Position numbers and translations under genes: made by a program. Below the pieces are notes generated by a model, which saw only the letters and a program-made list of their open reading frames with translations, ran no database searches and had not been told where the DNA came from. From contig JAHDFD010000002.1 of assembly GCA_020628375.1 (NCBI GenBank), positions 62,001-126,000 of the forward strand: a stretch of DNA of 64,000 nt, in the 5' to 3' direction. This DNA comes from Chitinophagales bacterium. GTDB taxonomy: Bacteria > Bacteroidota > Bacteroidia > Chitinophagales > UBA2359. Below, one piece after another: positions 7,883-17,117 of the stretch (position 1 is the stretch's first letter; the number at the start of each line of letters is the position of its first letter).

Positions 7883-9475
7883 ATGGAGTTTGCTCAAATT
7901 GATCTAATAATATTTTTTGCCTATATAGGTTTAATGATGCTCTTTGGCTTATACATTTCCAACAGAGAAAAATCTAACGATGCAAGAGATTATTTTTTAG
8001 CCGACAAAGCGCTTCCCTGGTGGGCAGTCGGTGGTTCATTGATCGCTTCCAACATTTCTGCAGAACAAATGATCGGTATGGCAGGTTCTGGTTTCACACT
8101 TGGATTTGCCATTTCCACTTATGAATTAATGGCAGCCGCCACGCTATTGGTTGTTGCCAAGTTTTTATTACCCGTATTTATCAAAAACGATATTTATACC
8201 ATGCCCCAATTCATTGAAAAGCGTTTCGATGGGCGTGTGAGGGTTGGATTGGCTATTTTTTGGGTACTCTTATTCGTTTTTGTTAATATCACCTCATTAT
8301 TCTATTTAGGTGGTTTAGCCATCTCCAAGCTGTTTGGAATCGGCTTTATGATGGCTGTCGTTGGATTGGCTGTTTACTCAGCTACTTTCTCTGTTTTTGG
8401 AGGGTTGAAGGCTGTTGTCTGGACAGACGTTGTACAGGTTATTGTTTTAATACTCGGAGGAACGCTTGCTTCAGTTGCTATTTTAAATGCCGTTAGTGAT
8501 GGTGGTGGTGTTATGGCAGGTTTATCAGTATTACTTGAAAAAGCGCCTGAAAAATTCAATATGATCTTTACTCCCGAAGATACTTATGTTGACATTACCT
8601 CCGGTGAAACCAAAAAACCTTATATGGATTTACCTGGTTTAAGTGTTTTGATCGGTGGTATGTGGATTGCCAATTTATATTACTGGGGCTTCAATCAATA
8701 TATTATTCAGCGTGCATTAGCTGCTAAAAGTATTAAAGAAGCCCAGAAAGGGGTAGCCTTTGCTGCATTCATTAAATTATTCATTCCATTTATCGTTGTT
8801 ATTCCGGGAATCGCCGCATTTGTATTATCAGCAGATATAGCAAAACCCGATGAAGCTTATCCTTGGGTACTTCAAAATTATGTTGGCGTTGGATTCAAAG
8901 GAATTGCTGTAGCAGCTATCGTTGCAGCAATTGGTTCTTCATTAAGCTCTATGGCGAATAGTGTTTCTACTATATTCACTTTAGATATTTATAAGCCGGT
9001 ATTCAATAAAGAAGCATCGCAAAGTAATTTAGTCACTATGGGAAAAATCGTTGCAGCGCTTTCATTAATGATCGGTGTATTCATGGCTCCTGCTTTTGCT
9101 AATTTGGGAGAAGCCTTCAGTGCTATTCAAAAATATACTGGCTTCTTTAGCCCTGGTATTTTAGCAATTTTCTTATTCGGTTTATTCTGGAAAAAAACAA
9201 CTACTCAGGCGGCGCTTGTAGCAGTATTTGCAGCTTTACCGTTATCCTGGGCTTTCGACACTTTTACAACGCTTCCTTTCATAGATCAGATGGGCTTGTG
9301 TTTCTTAATAATTTCAGCTTTACTGATCGTAGTTTCTTTAATGACACAAAGTGAAGCTAATGATGCAAAAGCTGTAGAATTGGAAGATGGGATTTTCAAT
9401 ACAAGCACTGCATTTAATTTTGCCAGCTTACTTGTAGTTGGTATTCTGGCTTGCATATACACAGTATGGTGGTGA
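7883..9475 (+). CDS. Sodium:solute symporter, SSS/SLC5 family (SGLT-like)
   Basis: A 530-residue integral membrane protein of normal family length with 13 to 14 hydrophobic helices. Diagnostic parts are SNREKSNDARDYFLADKALPWWAVGGSLIASNISAEQMIG region near residues 27-65 (substrate and sodium site of the LeuT fold), YTMPQFIEKRFDGRVR near 108-125, FGGLKAVVWTDVVQ near 171-186 and IGSSLSSMANSVSTIFTLDIY near 355-376. The closest named relatives are sodium/glucose or galactose carriers such as vSGLT. The substrate cannot be told from sequence and no catabolic genes are adjacent. It appears monocistronic; a weak GC-containing hairpin lies about 120 bases after the stop. Confidence 0.9.
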   Translation: MEFAQIDLIIFFAYIGLMMLFGLYISNREKSNDARDYFLADKALPWWAVGGSLIASNISAEQMIGMAGSGFTLGFAISTYELMAAATLLVVAKFLLPVFIKNDIYTMPQFIEKRFDGRVRVGLAIFWVLLFVFVNITSLFYLGGLAISKLFGIGFMMAVVGLAVYSATFSVFGGLKAVVWTDVVQVIVLILGGTLASVAILNAVSDGGGVMAGLSVLLEKAPEKFNMIFTPEDTYVDITSGETKKPYMDLPGLSVLIGGMWIANLYYWGFNQYIIQRALAAKSIKEAQKGVAFAAFIKLFIPFIVVIPGIAAFVLSADIAKPDEAYPWVLQNYVGVGFKGIAVAAIVAAIGSSLSSMANSVSTIFTLDIYKPVFNKEASQSNLVTMGKIVAALSLMIGVFMAPAFANLGEAFSAIQKYTGFFSPGILAIFLFGLFWKKTTTQAALVAVFAALPLSWAFDTFTTLPFIDQMGLCFLIISALLIVVSLMTQSEANDAKAVELEDGIFNTSTAFNFASLLVVGILACIYTVWW

Positions 9476-9597
9476 TAGGAATAGATTTAGGAGTGCAGTT
9501 AAATACTACTTTTAAGTATGGAGAAAAATGAGGACAAAGGCTTACCTCTAACAGCGCTCTTTTTAGTGAATAAGGATAGCTTTACCAATTAAATAAT

Positions 9598-9634
9598 GGA
9601 GGGGTTGTTGATTGACGGCTCCTCCCAGTTTTAT
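9598..9634 (+). terminator. Possible weak terminator after the symporter gene
   Basis: GGAGG at 9598-9602 can pair with CCTCC at 9621-9625 across an 18-base loop, followed by CAGTTTTATAA. It lies 122 bases after the symporter stop. The stem is short and the T-run poor. The rest of 9476-9690 shows only a 24-codon open frame beginning at 9518 and nothing else of note. Confidence 0.3.
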
Positions 9635-9690
9635 AATGCTTAATCACATGATTCAAAGTAAAACCTTAAATTGTGTGATTTCTACTAAAG

Positions 9691-9755
9691 TATTTTGTAA
9701 AAAACTAGTTATATTTAATCATTTAAAATTAATCAACTAGTTGATTTACAAAATA
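9691..9755 (-). terminator. Long AT-rich hairpin, possible terminator of the small ORF
   Basis: TATTTTGTAAAAAACTAGTT at 9691-9710 pairs with the segment 9735-9755, which reads AACTAGTT, GA, TTTACAAAATA, giving about 19 paired bases around a 24-base loop. It lies 22 bases beyond the stop of the minus-strand small ORF at 9777-9950. It is AT-rich, so it could be a terminator, an mRNA-end structure or a small repeat element. Confidence 0.4.
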
Positions 9756-9776
9756 TTAAGTGCTCTTTTTTACAGT

Positions 9777-9950
9777 TTAATGCCATTCCGAATCTGAGTA
9801 AATATCAGCATAAGCTGAATTATGATCGATGATTACGTTCTTGTTTTCAAGTGATAGATCTCTGATTTCAGAGTGAGTAAGTTCAGTGTCACTCGATACG
9901 ATACCATAAGCGCATAAAATGCTGTAGAATAATACGAAAATGTAGTTCAT
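9777..9950 (-). CDS. Small ORF, 57 residues, putative exported peptide
   Basis: This frame starts with ATG at 9948-9950 and ends at 9777-9779. The peptide begins MNYIFVLFYSILCAYG, a short hydrophobic segment resembling a signal peptide, followed by an acidic, His-containing tail (SSDTELTHSEIRDL... ending YSDSEWH). It is too short for standard gene-length cut-offs, and codon use looks like the neighbours. A stable hairpin follows its stop. It sits alone in a 614-base gap between two plus-strand genes, which argues for its own promoter. Not recognised; it may be a genuine small secreted or membrane peptide or chance. Confidence 0.4.
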   Translation of the reverse strand: MNYIFVLFYSILCAYGIVSSDTELTHSEIRDLSLENKNVIIDHNSAYADIYSDSEWH

Positions 9951-10089
9951 GATAATTTATTTTTCCGCACAAATTCTTGTGAGAAAAAATCCTGAACTAC
10001 TTAAAATTCAATATCCAAAAAACACACTTAAAGATTAAAACAAAACACATAAAACACTGATAAACAAATATTTACCCTAAATTTTTCGT

Positions 10090-11568
10090 ATGAATAAATT
10101 GATAGACATTCTTAATATTCTGAACAGAAGTGAGCGGCAAAAATTAAGGTCAATCGTACGTATTAACTCGAAAGAAAGTCAATCTTTAAAAGAAAAGCTG
10201 TTAAATATTCTTTTGAAAAAACCCAATATCAAGGAAGATGAGCTGATAAAAAAGCTTTATAATGGTAAAGATGCAAGCTACTTTAATACCTTAAAAAACA
10301 AGCTCTTTGATGATGTAATTGCTACGTTAATTAGTCAGAATAATGATAAGTTGTATGTTGATGAAATTCCTCAAAATGAATTAGCATGCCTCAAATATTA
10401 TATTATCGGACGTTTAGCTTTATCTAGATCTGAACTAAAATTAGGAATCAGTTTATTAGAAAAAGCAGAAAGAATTGCAGATAAATTTGGTTTTTATAAT
10501 GAAGCCTTAATGATTAAAGATTATTTAAGAGTAACAGAGGCAATAAGGAAAGGCATAAAGTATATAGAAAAGAAAAATGAGCAAATTGAAGAAATTTCAG
10601 ATCTTTTAAAATACGAATTATTAACCAAAGGATACACTTATGATATTGGAATACATTCTACGTATGTAACTAACTTCGATGAAGCATATATTTCTAAGAT
10701 CAATAATACCTATAAAAAATCAACAGATATTTTTGAGCAATGTGATAACCCTAAAGTTGCTTATTGGCATGAATATTCAAGCTCCTTAATGTGTGAGATC
10801 AATAATGATTACGAGACTGCAATAAGTCATTATGATAAATTATTAGATATTATTCACAGTAGCAAACAAGTTTATGGTACACATCGACATATTTCTATTG
10901 TTCAAAATAAAGTTAATGCACTATTCAGATTAGATAGATTATCGGACTTAAAAGACAATTTAGAAGATTTAATATATTCTTCTAAACGAATCAAAATGAA
11001 TTTACCTAAAAATCATTTTTTCTATCGATTTAAAGAATTAGAACTAAGAATAGCTATTAAAGAAGTCGATGAACTCAAGTTTAAAGAAATCATAGAAGTT
11101 CTTAAAGAAAGCGAATGGGGAAAAACGCCACACCACAGTAATAGGTTAAAATTATTTGAATCTTATTTTCAGTACAAATTAGATAATAAACAATTCGCTT
11201 TAGAATTACTTTCAGAAGTAACAGAGATCACTAAAGATAAGTCGGGTTGGTTATTAGGTGTTTACTATTTAAAAATGATAACCCTGATGGATTTGGAAGA
11301 ATATTATTCTCTCGACTTTCATATCAAGAACTTTGAACACCTTTTATTCCGACAGAAAAAGAAAAATATATTGAGAACTAAAATGATCGTCAAGGTTTTC
11401 AAAACCTTAATTAGAAAGCATGCAGATTACGCTTCTACTTATGAAAAACATGAAGATGTTATGGAATTACTTGCGTCCAATGAAAATAACTTCTATTGGG
11501 ACCCTTTAGGTTTTGAGATCATTCGTTTTGATGAATGGTTCAATAATAAACTACAAGCTTTGAATTAG
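10090..11568 (+). CDS. Helical (TPR-like) cytoplasmic protein of unknown function
   Basis: A 492-residue protein with no signal or membrane segment. It is almost wholly alpha-helical, with helix pairs of TPR length such as YYIIGRLALSRSELKLGISL with EKAERIADKFGFYNEAL, and CEINNDYETAISHYDKLLDI. The N-terminal 85 residues (LNILNRSERQKLRSIV ... SYFNTLKNKLFDDVIATL) form a separate helical piece. Comparable lone TPR-like proteins of about 500 residues are common in Bacteroidota with no assigned role. It overlaps the convergent anti-sigma-like gene by three to four bases at the stop codons. The start ATG follows an A/T-rich leader at 9951-10089. Confidence 0.7.
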   Translation: MNKLIDILNILNRSERQKLRSIVRINSKESQSLKEKLLNILLKKPNIKEDELIKKLYNGKDASYFNTLKNKLFDDVIATLISQNNDKLYVDEIPQNELACLKYYIIGRLALSRSELKLGISLLEKAERIADKFGFYNEALMIKDYLRVTEAIRKGIKYIEKKNEQIEEISDLLKYELLTKGYTYDIGIHSTYVTNFDEAYISKINNTYKKSTDIFEQCDNPKVAYWHEYSSSLMCEINNDYETAISHYDKLLDIIHSSKQVYGTHRHISIVQNKVNALFRLDRLSDLKDNLEDLIYSSKRIKMNLPKNHFFYRFKELELRIAIKEVDELKFKEIIEVLKESEWGKTPHHSNRLKLFESYFQYKLDNKQFALELLSEVTEITKDKSGWLLGVYYLKMITLMDLEEYYSLDFHIKNFEHLLFRQKKKNILRTKMIVKVFKTLIRKHADYASTYEKHEDVMELLASNENNFYWDPLGFEIIRFDEWFNNKLQALN

Positions 11569-12020
11569 AATTCGATTCTACAGCATCTACCCTTTTGAGA
11601 ATAATCTACTTTATTGGCAATCTCTCTCATTAGATATAATCCACGGCCATTGGGTTGAGTAATTCTTTGTGGTTGTGTAGGGTCAGGAACTTGTTGTTCA
11701 TCAAAGCCTTGACCTTCATCAACGATTTGAATGCTCACCTTACCGCAATCGTGTTTACTAAGCTCTATCTGAACCTGTTTACTTGGGTCTAAACGATTAC
11801 CATGCTTTATCGAATTAGTAACTGCTTCTGTGAGCACCAACAACATATCACCATAGTGCATTTCACAATCGAGATTATGCTTCTTGCAAAAATCTCTTAG
11901 AAAAGGAGCTACGTCCCTTACATTCTCTATACGAGAAGGGATATTAAGAATAGAGGTTTGATAATTTTTAGGCATAATTCGGATTTTATCAGGGAGTAAA
12001 TTATCTGTCCTCATGGTCAA
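11565..12020 (-). CDS. RsbW-like anti-sigma factor / GHKL serine kinase
   Basis: A 151-residue single-domain ATPase of the HATPase_c_2 family. The N box is LTEAVTNSIKHGNR at about 83-96, the G1 box is DEGQGFD near 119-125, and the G2 box is GRGLYLMREI near 140. Family members (RsbW, SpoIIAB) bind and phosphorylate an anti-sigma antagonist with an STAS domain and hold a sigma factor inactive; Bacteroidota use stand-alone copies linked to PP2C phosphatases. No partner gene lies beside it. The C-terminus ends CCRIEF, slightly shorter than usual. Several ATG codons occur in the first 20 residues; the true start may be Met16. A perfect inverted repeat lies just upstream of the start. Confidence 0.85.
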   Translation of the reverse strand: MTMRTDNLLPDKIRIMPKNYQTSILNIPSRIENVRDVAPFLRDFCKKHNLDCEMHYGDMLLVLTEAVTNSIKHGNRLDPSKQVQIELSKHDCGKVSIQIVDEGQGFDEQQVPDPTQPQRITQPNGRGLYLMREIANKVDYSQKGRCCRIEF

Positions 12021-12031
12021 GTATATGGGTA

Positions 12032-12058
12032 AACTACAATTTATAGCAAATTGTAGTT
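12032..12058. promoter_or_regulatory. Perfect 11-bp inverted repeat upstream of the anti-sigma-like gene
   Basis: AACTACAATTT at 12032-12042 and AAATTGTAGTT at 12048-12058 form a perfect inverted repeat with a 5-base spacer; GGG and CCC just outside extend the pairing with a two-base bulge. It lies 12 bases before the minus-strand start at 12020 and 43 bases after the DUF4175 stop. It has no T-run, so it is either an operator/leader structure of the anti-sigma gene or the end of the DUF4175 transcript. Confidence 0.45.
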
Positions 12059-12101
12059 CCCAAAACTGCTAAAATTTCTTAAAAGTTGCAAGAAAAAATA
12101 C

Positions 12102-15100
12102 TTAGTTATTGCTAATTTTTTGAAAATAACGCTCTACTAAGCTCTTATAATAAGGTTTTAATGAAGGCGGAACAGTCTTATAAAGTTCCACTTCTGCTTC
12201 TCTTTGCTTTAAATACTCTTCTATCTCAGGCGGAATATTCTTCGGTTTCTGTTCAGCTGTTCTACTCTCTCTTTTTTCTTCCTCGCCTCTTGTTTGTTCT
12301 GCTTTTTCGGCCTCCAGGAGTTTATTCATAATTTCCTGCTGACGTTCGATCAACTCTCTTGTAATACGCTTGTTTACAATATCTTCTTCCGACTCTTCCA
12401 TTTCTTCCATCAGCTTTTCTAAATCACCCAGACCGCCTTTTCCATCTTTATTCTTTTCTTCGTTGAGTTGTTTAAGGGCTTTTCGTATAGCTGCTTGCTG
12501 AGCAGCGGCTTCTGCCATTTGCTTGCTCATTCCTTTTCCACCTTTACCTTTTTTACCACTACCCATTCCACCTGGGTTATCGCACATACCCTGCATTTTT
12601 TTCAATTGCTCATTCAATTGTTTTTGCATTTTAGTCATATCGGGTAAGCCTGATCCTTTTCCACCTGGTTTATTGCAAGAACCACTACCCGGCATACTAT
12701 TCATCATTTGCTGTTGCATTTGCTGCATAGTTTCACTTAACATCAATGCAAGATTATTAACACTTGTCATCACATATTGCTGATCTGCGGTCGCCAAATC
12801 TAATTTCCTGTCTTCAAGATTATCGATACCATCTTTGAAATGCTTTTCAATTTGTGATAATTCCTTAACAACAAAAGATTCTATCTGAGGAACACGTTTA
12901 CTCATCGCTACAATACTATCTTCAATAATTTCAAAATCATCTTTCAACTTATATTGGTCCTGAACAAGATCAACATAATTGGCATTGCTCGTAGTTGTGT
13001 TTTCAAAATCATCCATCACCGTTTCCTGATCCATAGACATATCGATAAGGTTTTCTAACAACTGACGAATCGCTTTGATGTCTTCACCTGCTTGCTCTTG
13101 CTGCATTTCATTCATTTGCTGCTGCATTTGAGCAGCCATTTGTTGCATTTTTTGTGCAGCATCTTTTTGTTTCTCACTTGCTTTTTTATTATCCTGTTGT
13201 TCTAATTGTTCTGAACTTTCTTCCATATCCTGATCTACCTTTTCTGCATCATCTTTATTCTGCTCCATATCTTCGGTATCCTTTCCTAACTCTTCCTGCA
13301 TTTTCTCCAGTTCATCCAAATCCTCTTTGATATCATCAAACTTTTCATTCAATTCATCCTGTTTCTGCTCCTCTTCTTCAAGATTACCATCATTATCCTC
13401 TTCAGTCTCTTCTGCCAGATCTTCCTGTTCTTCAGCTAACTCACGCAGATCATTAATGGTTTCCTCCATTTTCTGTTGCATTTCAAGCTGCTTCATTAAT
13501 TCCATCATACGATCTAATTCACGCTCTAGCTGCTCGTTGCTCATTTCCATCTCCTCTAACTTCTCCATCATCTCCTCATTATTCATCTCATCCATCAGCT
13601 CTTCCATCTTCTTGAGCAACTCTTTCATTTCATCACTCAGAATATCTTCCATCAGTTTTTCAAGCTGTTCTTTTTTCTCTTGAATATTTTCAGACTCTTG
13701 TTTGAATTCTTCTTTGAAATCATTGTTTTCTTCGAATTGCTTTTGTAATTCTTCTATTTGCTCCTGAAGATTCTTCTGCTTATCCACCATTTTCTCGATC
13801 TTGTTACGATCTTCCCACTCCATCTCCTTTTTCTGTGTAAGGTCTTCTTTAATGTCTTTGATCTCTTCTTTCAGCTTTTCTGCTTCTTCCAGACTTTCTC
13901 GCATATCGCTTTTAATAGCTTCATCATTTTCCTCTGCATTAGCTTCCATTTCATCAATGGTTTTCAATCTGTAGTTCATAATCTGTGTTTTAGCACTTTT
14001 AGAACCATTTACCCCATCATTGTCCCAAACTTCAAAGTAATAACTCAACTTATCACCAGCTTGAAGATCAAGATCATACAAACTCCAGTTATGTGTATAA
14101 CGATGTGATAATTTACCAAGATTCTGACTTATTGGTATCTTTTGTGTTCTTTGTGCACCTTTTTCAGGTGTAACTGTGTAATGGAAGAAAATATTTTTCA
14201 ATCCATAATCATCCTGTGCATCTCCTAAAAAGTATAAAGTTTTATCATCTGTAGAATCTCTGAGTTCCTGAACAGAAATAGCGGGATAAGTATCGGGAGT
14301 TACCGTTACATTGTAAGCAATAGAATCTGCCTTATCTAATTTATCATTTGAAACGTAAATTTTGTAACTATCAGATTTGTAGAATCTTTTAGAGAAGTTA
14401 AAAAATTCTTTCCCCTTTCTTTTAGCTTGTTGCAGCGAATCGGCTTTACTGAATTTTAATTGAATATTATCTGTATTCTGTGCTTCAAAGTCCCACATAA
14501 CTTTCGTACCTGCAGGAATATTCAGATCACCTGTATTATTCAATACTTCATCCTTCCTGCCTAAATAAGCAGGATAATCGATCTTAGCGGCAAAACTTAA
14601 AATAAGTGGTTTGGGTATGATCTTCAAAGAATGTGTTTCAGAAGGAAACCCATTTGCTTCAATAAAAAAGTCAACATCTTTTTGTACACGCTTAAAAGTA
14701 TAGGCATAATGATCTTTATCGACTTTTGTTAGTTTGTATGGGAAATTGTTAATGTGAACGAATGCTTCTTTAGGAAGTTGCTCACCTTCTACTTTTACCT
14801 TCAATTTAAAATCATCGAATTGTATTGTTTCCAGATTTTCATTTTCAACCAGGAACTTGAATGGGGCTTCCTTTTCAAACTCTCTGTTATTCTGAATAAT
14901 TCGTTCTGTACTTGATGGTATTAAATTAGGTGCCATTACCAAGATACCAACTAAGAAAAGTAAAGGAATAGCAGCATATTTGATGTATTTCCTGTTTTTT
15001 CCAAGATCGATAGCATTAGTAAACGGGACTAACTTAATATTATCAATTTTCTGATCGATACTCGCTTCGATCAGGCCTGCACTCGATGATGATCTAGCTT

Positions 15101-15449
15101 GCTCTTTAAGCTGAAGAATATTGAGAAGTTTATCTTTAACATTCGAAAAGTGATCTCCGATAATAGACGCTGCTTGTTCATGGGAAATCGTTTTCCCTAA
15201 TTTCATGAACTGAAAAAGTGGAATTAGCACCCATGTGAATAATGATATTCCTGCAATACCAATAAAACCAAAGTAAAGCATCTTTCTGATATTCATAGAG
15301 AACTCAAAAAAGTATTCAAGCAAGTTGAACAAAATAAATGTAGCGAGCACCAGACCGGTAAAGTAAAGTAAACCGCGTAGAAATTTATTTATATAAAACT
15401 TTCGAATAAACTGATCTAATTTGCGAATCAGTAAATCGTAATTATTCAT
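12102..15449 (-). CDS. DUF4175 family giant membrane-anchored coiled-coil protein
   Basis: An 1115-residue protein matching the DUF4175 family in architecture. Two membrane helices lie at about 22-45 and 56-80, and a third at 157-175. Beta-rich extracytoplasmic domains follow (175-480, with IPAGTKVMWDFEAQNTDNIQ and YYFEVWDNDGVNGSK). Residues about 490-810 are an extremely Glu/Lys/Met/Gln-rich coiled coil. A Gly/Lys-rich hinge at about 920-985 contains two short Cys-containing PGG blocks, and a helical C-terminal part ends KSLVERYFQKISNN. The family's function is not established; the layout suggests a long periplasmic structural or sensing protein. The strand opposite the coiled coil shows long Ser/Cys-rich open frames that are artefacts of composition. 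It precedes the anti-sigma-like gene on the same strand. Confidence 0.88.
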   Translation of the reverse strand: MNNYDLLIRKLDQFIRKFYINKFLRGLLYFTGLVLATFILFNLLEYFFEFSMNIRKMLYFGFIGIAGISLFTWVLIPLFQFMKLGKTISHEQAASIIGDHFSNVKDKLLNILQLKEQARSSSSAGLIEASIDQKIDNIKLVPFTNAIDLGKNRKYIKYAAIPLLFLVGILVMAPNLIPSSTERIIQNNREFEKEAPFKFLVENENLETIQFDDFKLKVKVEGEQLPKEAFVHINNFPYKLTKVDKDHYAYTFKRVQKDVDFFIEANGFPSETHSLKIIPKPLILSFAAKIDYPAYLGRKDEVLNNTGDLNIPAGTKVMWDFEAQNTDNIQLKFSKADSLQQAKRKGKEFFNFSKRFYKSDSYKIYVSNDKLDKADSIAYNVTVTPDTYPAISVQELRDSTDDKTLYFLGDAQDDYGLKNIFFHYTVTPEKGAQRTQKIPISQNLGKLSHRYTHNWSLYDLDLQAGDKLSYYFEVWDNDGVNGSKSAKTQIMNYRLKTIDEMEANAEENDEAIKSDMRESLEEAEKLKEEIKDIKEDLTQKKEMEWEDRNKIEKMVDKQKNLQEQIEELQKQFEENNDFKEEFKQESENIQEKKEQLEKLMEDILSDEMKELLKKMEELMDEMNNEEMMEKLEEMEMSNEQLERELDRMMELMKQLEMQQKMEETINDLRELAEEQEDLAEETEEDNDGNLEEEEQKQDELNEKFDDIKEDLDELEKMQEELGKDTEDMEQNKDDAEKVDQDMEESSEQLEQQDNKKASEKQKDAAQKMQQMAAQMQQQMNEMQQEQAGEDIKAIRQLLENLIDMSMDQETVMDDFENTTTSNANYVDLVQDQYKLKDDFEIIEDSIVAMSKRVPQIESFVVKELSQIEKHFKDGIDNLEDRKLDLATADQQYVMTSVNNLALMLSETMQQMQQQMMNSMPGSGSCNKPGGKGSGLPDMTKMQKQLNEQLKKMQGMCDNPGGMGSGKKGKGGKGMSKQMAEAAAQQAAIRKALKQLNEEKNKDGKGGLGDLEKLMEEMEESEEDIVNKRITRELIERQQEIMNKLLEAEKAEQTRGEEEKRESRTAEQKPKNIPPEIEEYLKQREAEVELYKTVPPSLKPYYKSLVERYFQKISNN

Positions 15450-15798
15450 TATTAAAAATTTAATTCAGAATTTAAGAACTTCTATTTAAGCATCTCGTAA
15501 GAAATAAAGTCCCTATTATTTTAACTCAAAGCAGACAAATATAAATGAAAAGACTAGTCTGTTTCAAATGCTTAAAATATCCTTAACATTTGAATAAAAT
15601 TACAGTGCTTAAACATATAAAAAATAATCATACAATACTTTATTAATGAAGCGCTTAGTTGATAAAAATCAAATACCAATCCAGACTAATGTTAATCATA
15701 CAAATAATAGTGACTTAAAAAATCTGAATAGTCATAAACGCAAGAAAATATACAGTTCTATTAAAATCATATTTCAAGCGATTTATTTGTATAAGTTC

Positions 15799-15806
15799 TA
15801 AATTTG
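15799..15806 (+). promoter_or_regulatory. Candidate Bacteroidota -7 promoter element
   Basis: TAAATTTG at 15799-15806 fits the Bacteroidota -7 consensus TAnnTTTG. It lies 52 bases before the ATG of the envelope operon's first gene. A TTTG -33 box at the usual 19-21 base distance is not clear (only TTTC nearby). The rest of the 409-base gap 15450-15858 is A/T-rich and must also hold the DUF4175 promoter on the other strand; nothing else is visible in it. Confidence 0.35.
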
Positions 15807-15858
15807 CACTCTTTTTTACGCATTTTTTTTAAAATTTAAATAACAAATTACCTTCCAA

Positions 15859-17031
15859 ATGAAAAAAGTTTTATTGACTTTAGCGTTGTTTTTTTCTGCA
15901 ATAGCTTTAAATGCTCAGTACGAAACAGTAGTTTACGACGCAGCCAACAACAACTTTGACAATGGTCAACCTCTACCTGCTGAAACAAACTTTGCGATCA
16001 CAGGTGGTATTTTAGATAACGTTGATTTAGTTGATGTAGAAATTTACAGAAACAACAAGTTTAATCGTCCAGTATTTACAACTAACTGGAAAAGAAACGA
16101 GGGAAGTAAAGTTGGTGCTTTCCAAATTCCTATTAACTATAAGTTAAGAAGAAATTCAGATTACAGCTTTATTATCAAGCAGTACAGTTCTGCTAATGAT
16201 GAAGAAAAACTTAAAATGAAGCAATCTGTTTTCGCTTCTTTAGATTCTTACATCGATGGTGTTATGTCTGCTAAAAGCAACAAGATCAAAGTAGAGAAAA
16301 AAACTAATGAAATTGTAAGTGATTTGAATAGCATCATGGAGGAAGCTACTCGTTACTATATTTCTAAAGCAGATTACGATTTCAATGGTTTTTCTAGCGT
16401 TATCGATGGAAAAGTTGATCAGATTCGTGATGCAAAATTAGGAAATGCGCTTTCAAATATTGAAAATGATGGAATAAGCACGCGTCAGGAAGCTAAACAA
16501 ATTTATGGTGAGCAACTGATCGATGAATTAAAAATGGCTGTTAAAAACGAAGCTGAACAAGTAATCGATGCAGATTCTTATGTTTTATCTTCTGTAACAA
16601 CTCTTGAAGATTATCCGGTTGAAAAGGCTAAATCTATTATCGGTGTTCAAATCGGATACGGAGGTGTATTTCTTGATGGTCAGTGGAAAGATTTTGAATA
16701 TGCTCGTTCACCTTATATCGGAGCATCATTCCCATTAGCAAACTTAAACTTAGGACCAAAATTCTTCAGAAATGCTAATTTAAGTGCTGGTATCTTCTTG
16801 AAGCAATTCAAAGACGAAGACGGTGTTAAGCAATCTGGTCCTATTGTTAAGCGTCCTCTTTATGCTGCTTTAGGTTACAAAGTTTTCAAATTCGTTCGTT
16901 TTAATGCTGGTGCTGTAATGGTAGGTACAAGTGATATCGATGGCGGAAGAGTAAGCTTCGGAGATGTTAGTTTCAAACCATTTGTTGGATTGAGTGCTGA
17001 AATTAAATTATGGGCTAAGTTAGCTGACTAA
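15859..17031 (+). CDS. Exported envelope protein with C-terminal barrel-like region, unknown function
   Basis: A 390-residue exported protein with signal peptide MKKVLLTLALFFSAIALNAQ. The N-terminal third is beta-rich (NFAITGGILDNVDLVDVEIY ... FQIPINYKL), the middle (about 115-240) is helical with many Lys, Asp and Glu, and the last 140 residues resemble part of an outer-membrane barrel (IIGVQIGYGGVFLDG, SPYIGASFPLANLNLG, NLSAGIFLKQF, RPLYAALGYKVFKFVRFNAG). It was not recognised as a named family. It is the first of four colinear envelope genes (15859-22037) with short gaps and a single terminator at the end, so it probably works with the following Cys-rich barrel protein. Confidence 0.75.
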   Translation: MKKVLLTLALFFSAIALNAQYETVVYDAANNNFDNGQPLPAETNFAITGGILDNVDLVDVEIYRNNKFNRPVFTTNWKRNEGSKVGAFQIPINYKLRRNSDYSFIIKQYSSANDEEKLKMKQSVFASLDSYIDGVMSAKSNKIKVEKKTNEIVSDLNSIMEEATRYYISKADYDFNGFSSVIDGKVDQIRDAKLGNALSNIENDGISTRQEAKQIYGEQLIDELKMAVKNEAEQVIDADSYVLSSVTTLEDYPVEKAKSIIGVQIGYGGVFLDGQWKDFEYARSPYIGASFPLANLNLGPKFFRNANLSAGIFLKQFKDEDGVKQSGPIVKRPLYAALGYKVFKFVRFNAGAVMVGTSDIDGGRVSFGDVSFKPFVGLSAEIKLWAKLAD

Positions 17032-17117
17032 TTCAGCTACCCAAAATATTTATTCCTTTTTAATTAATTGAGTCGATTTTTCGCTCAGTTAGTTCAATAA
17101 ATACTTAAAGTAAATCA

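Noticed and set aside
9518-9592. 24-codon plus-strand ORF after the symporter gene
   Set aside because: It is too short and has no signal, repeat or conservation clue visible from one sequence.
12523-14108. Plus-strand Ser/Cys/Phe-rich frames inside the DUF4175 gene
   Set aside because: They mirror the Glu/Lys/Gln-rich coiled coil of the real minus-strand gene.
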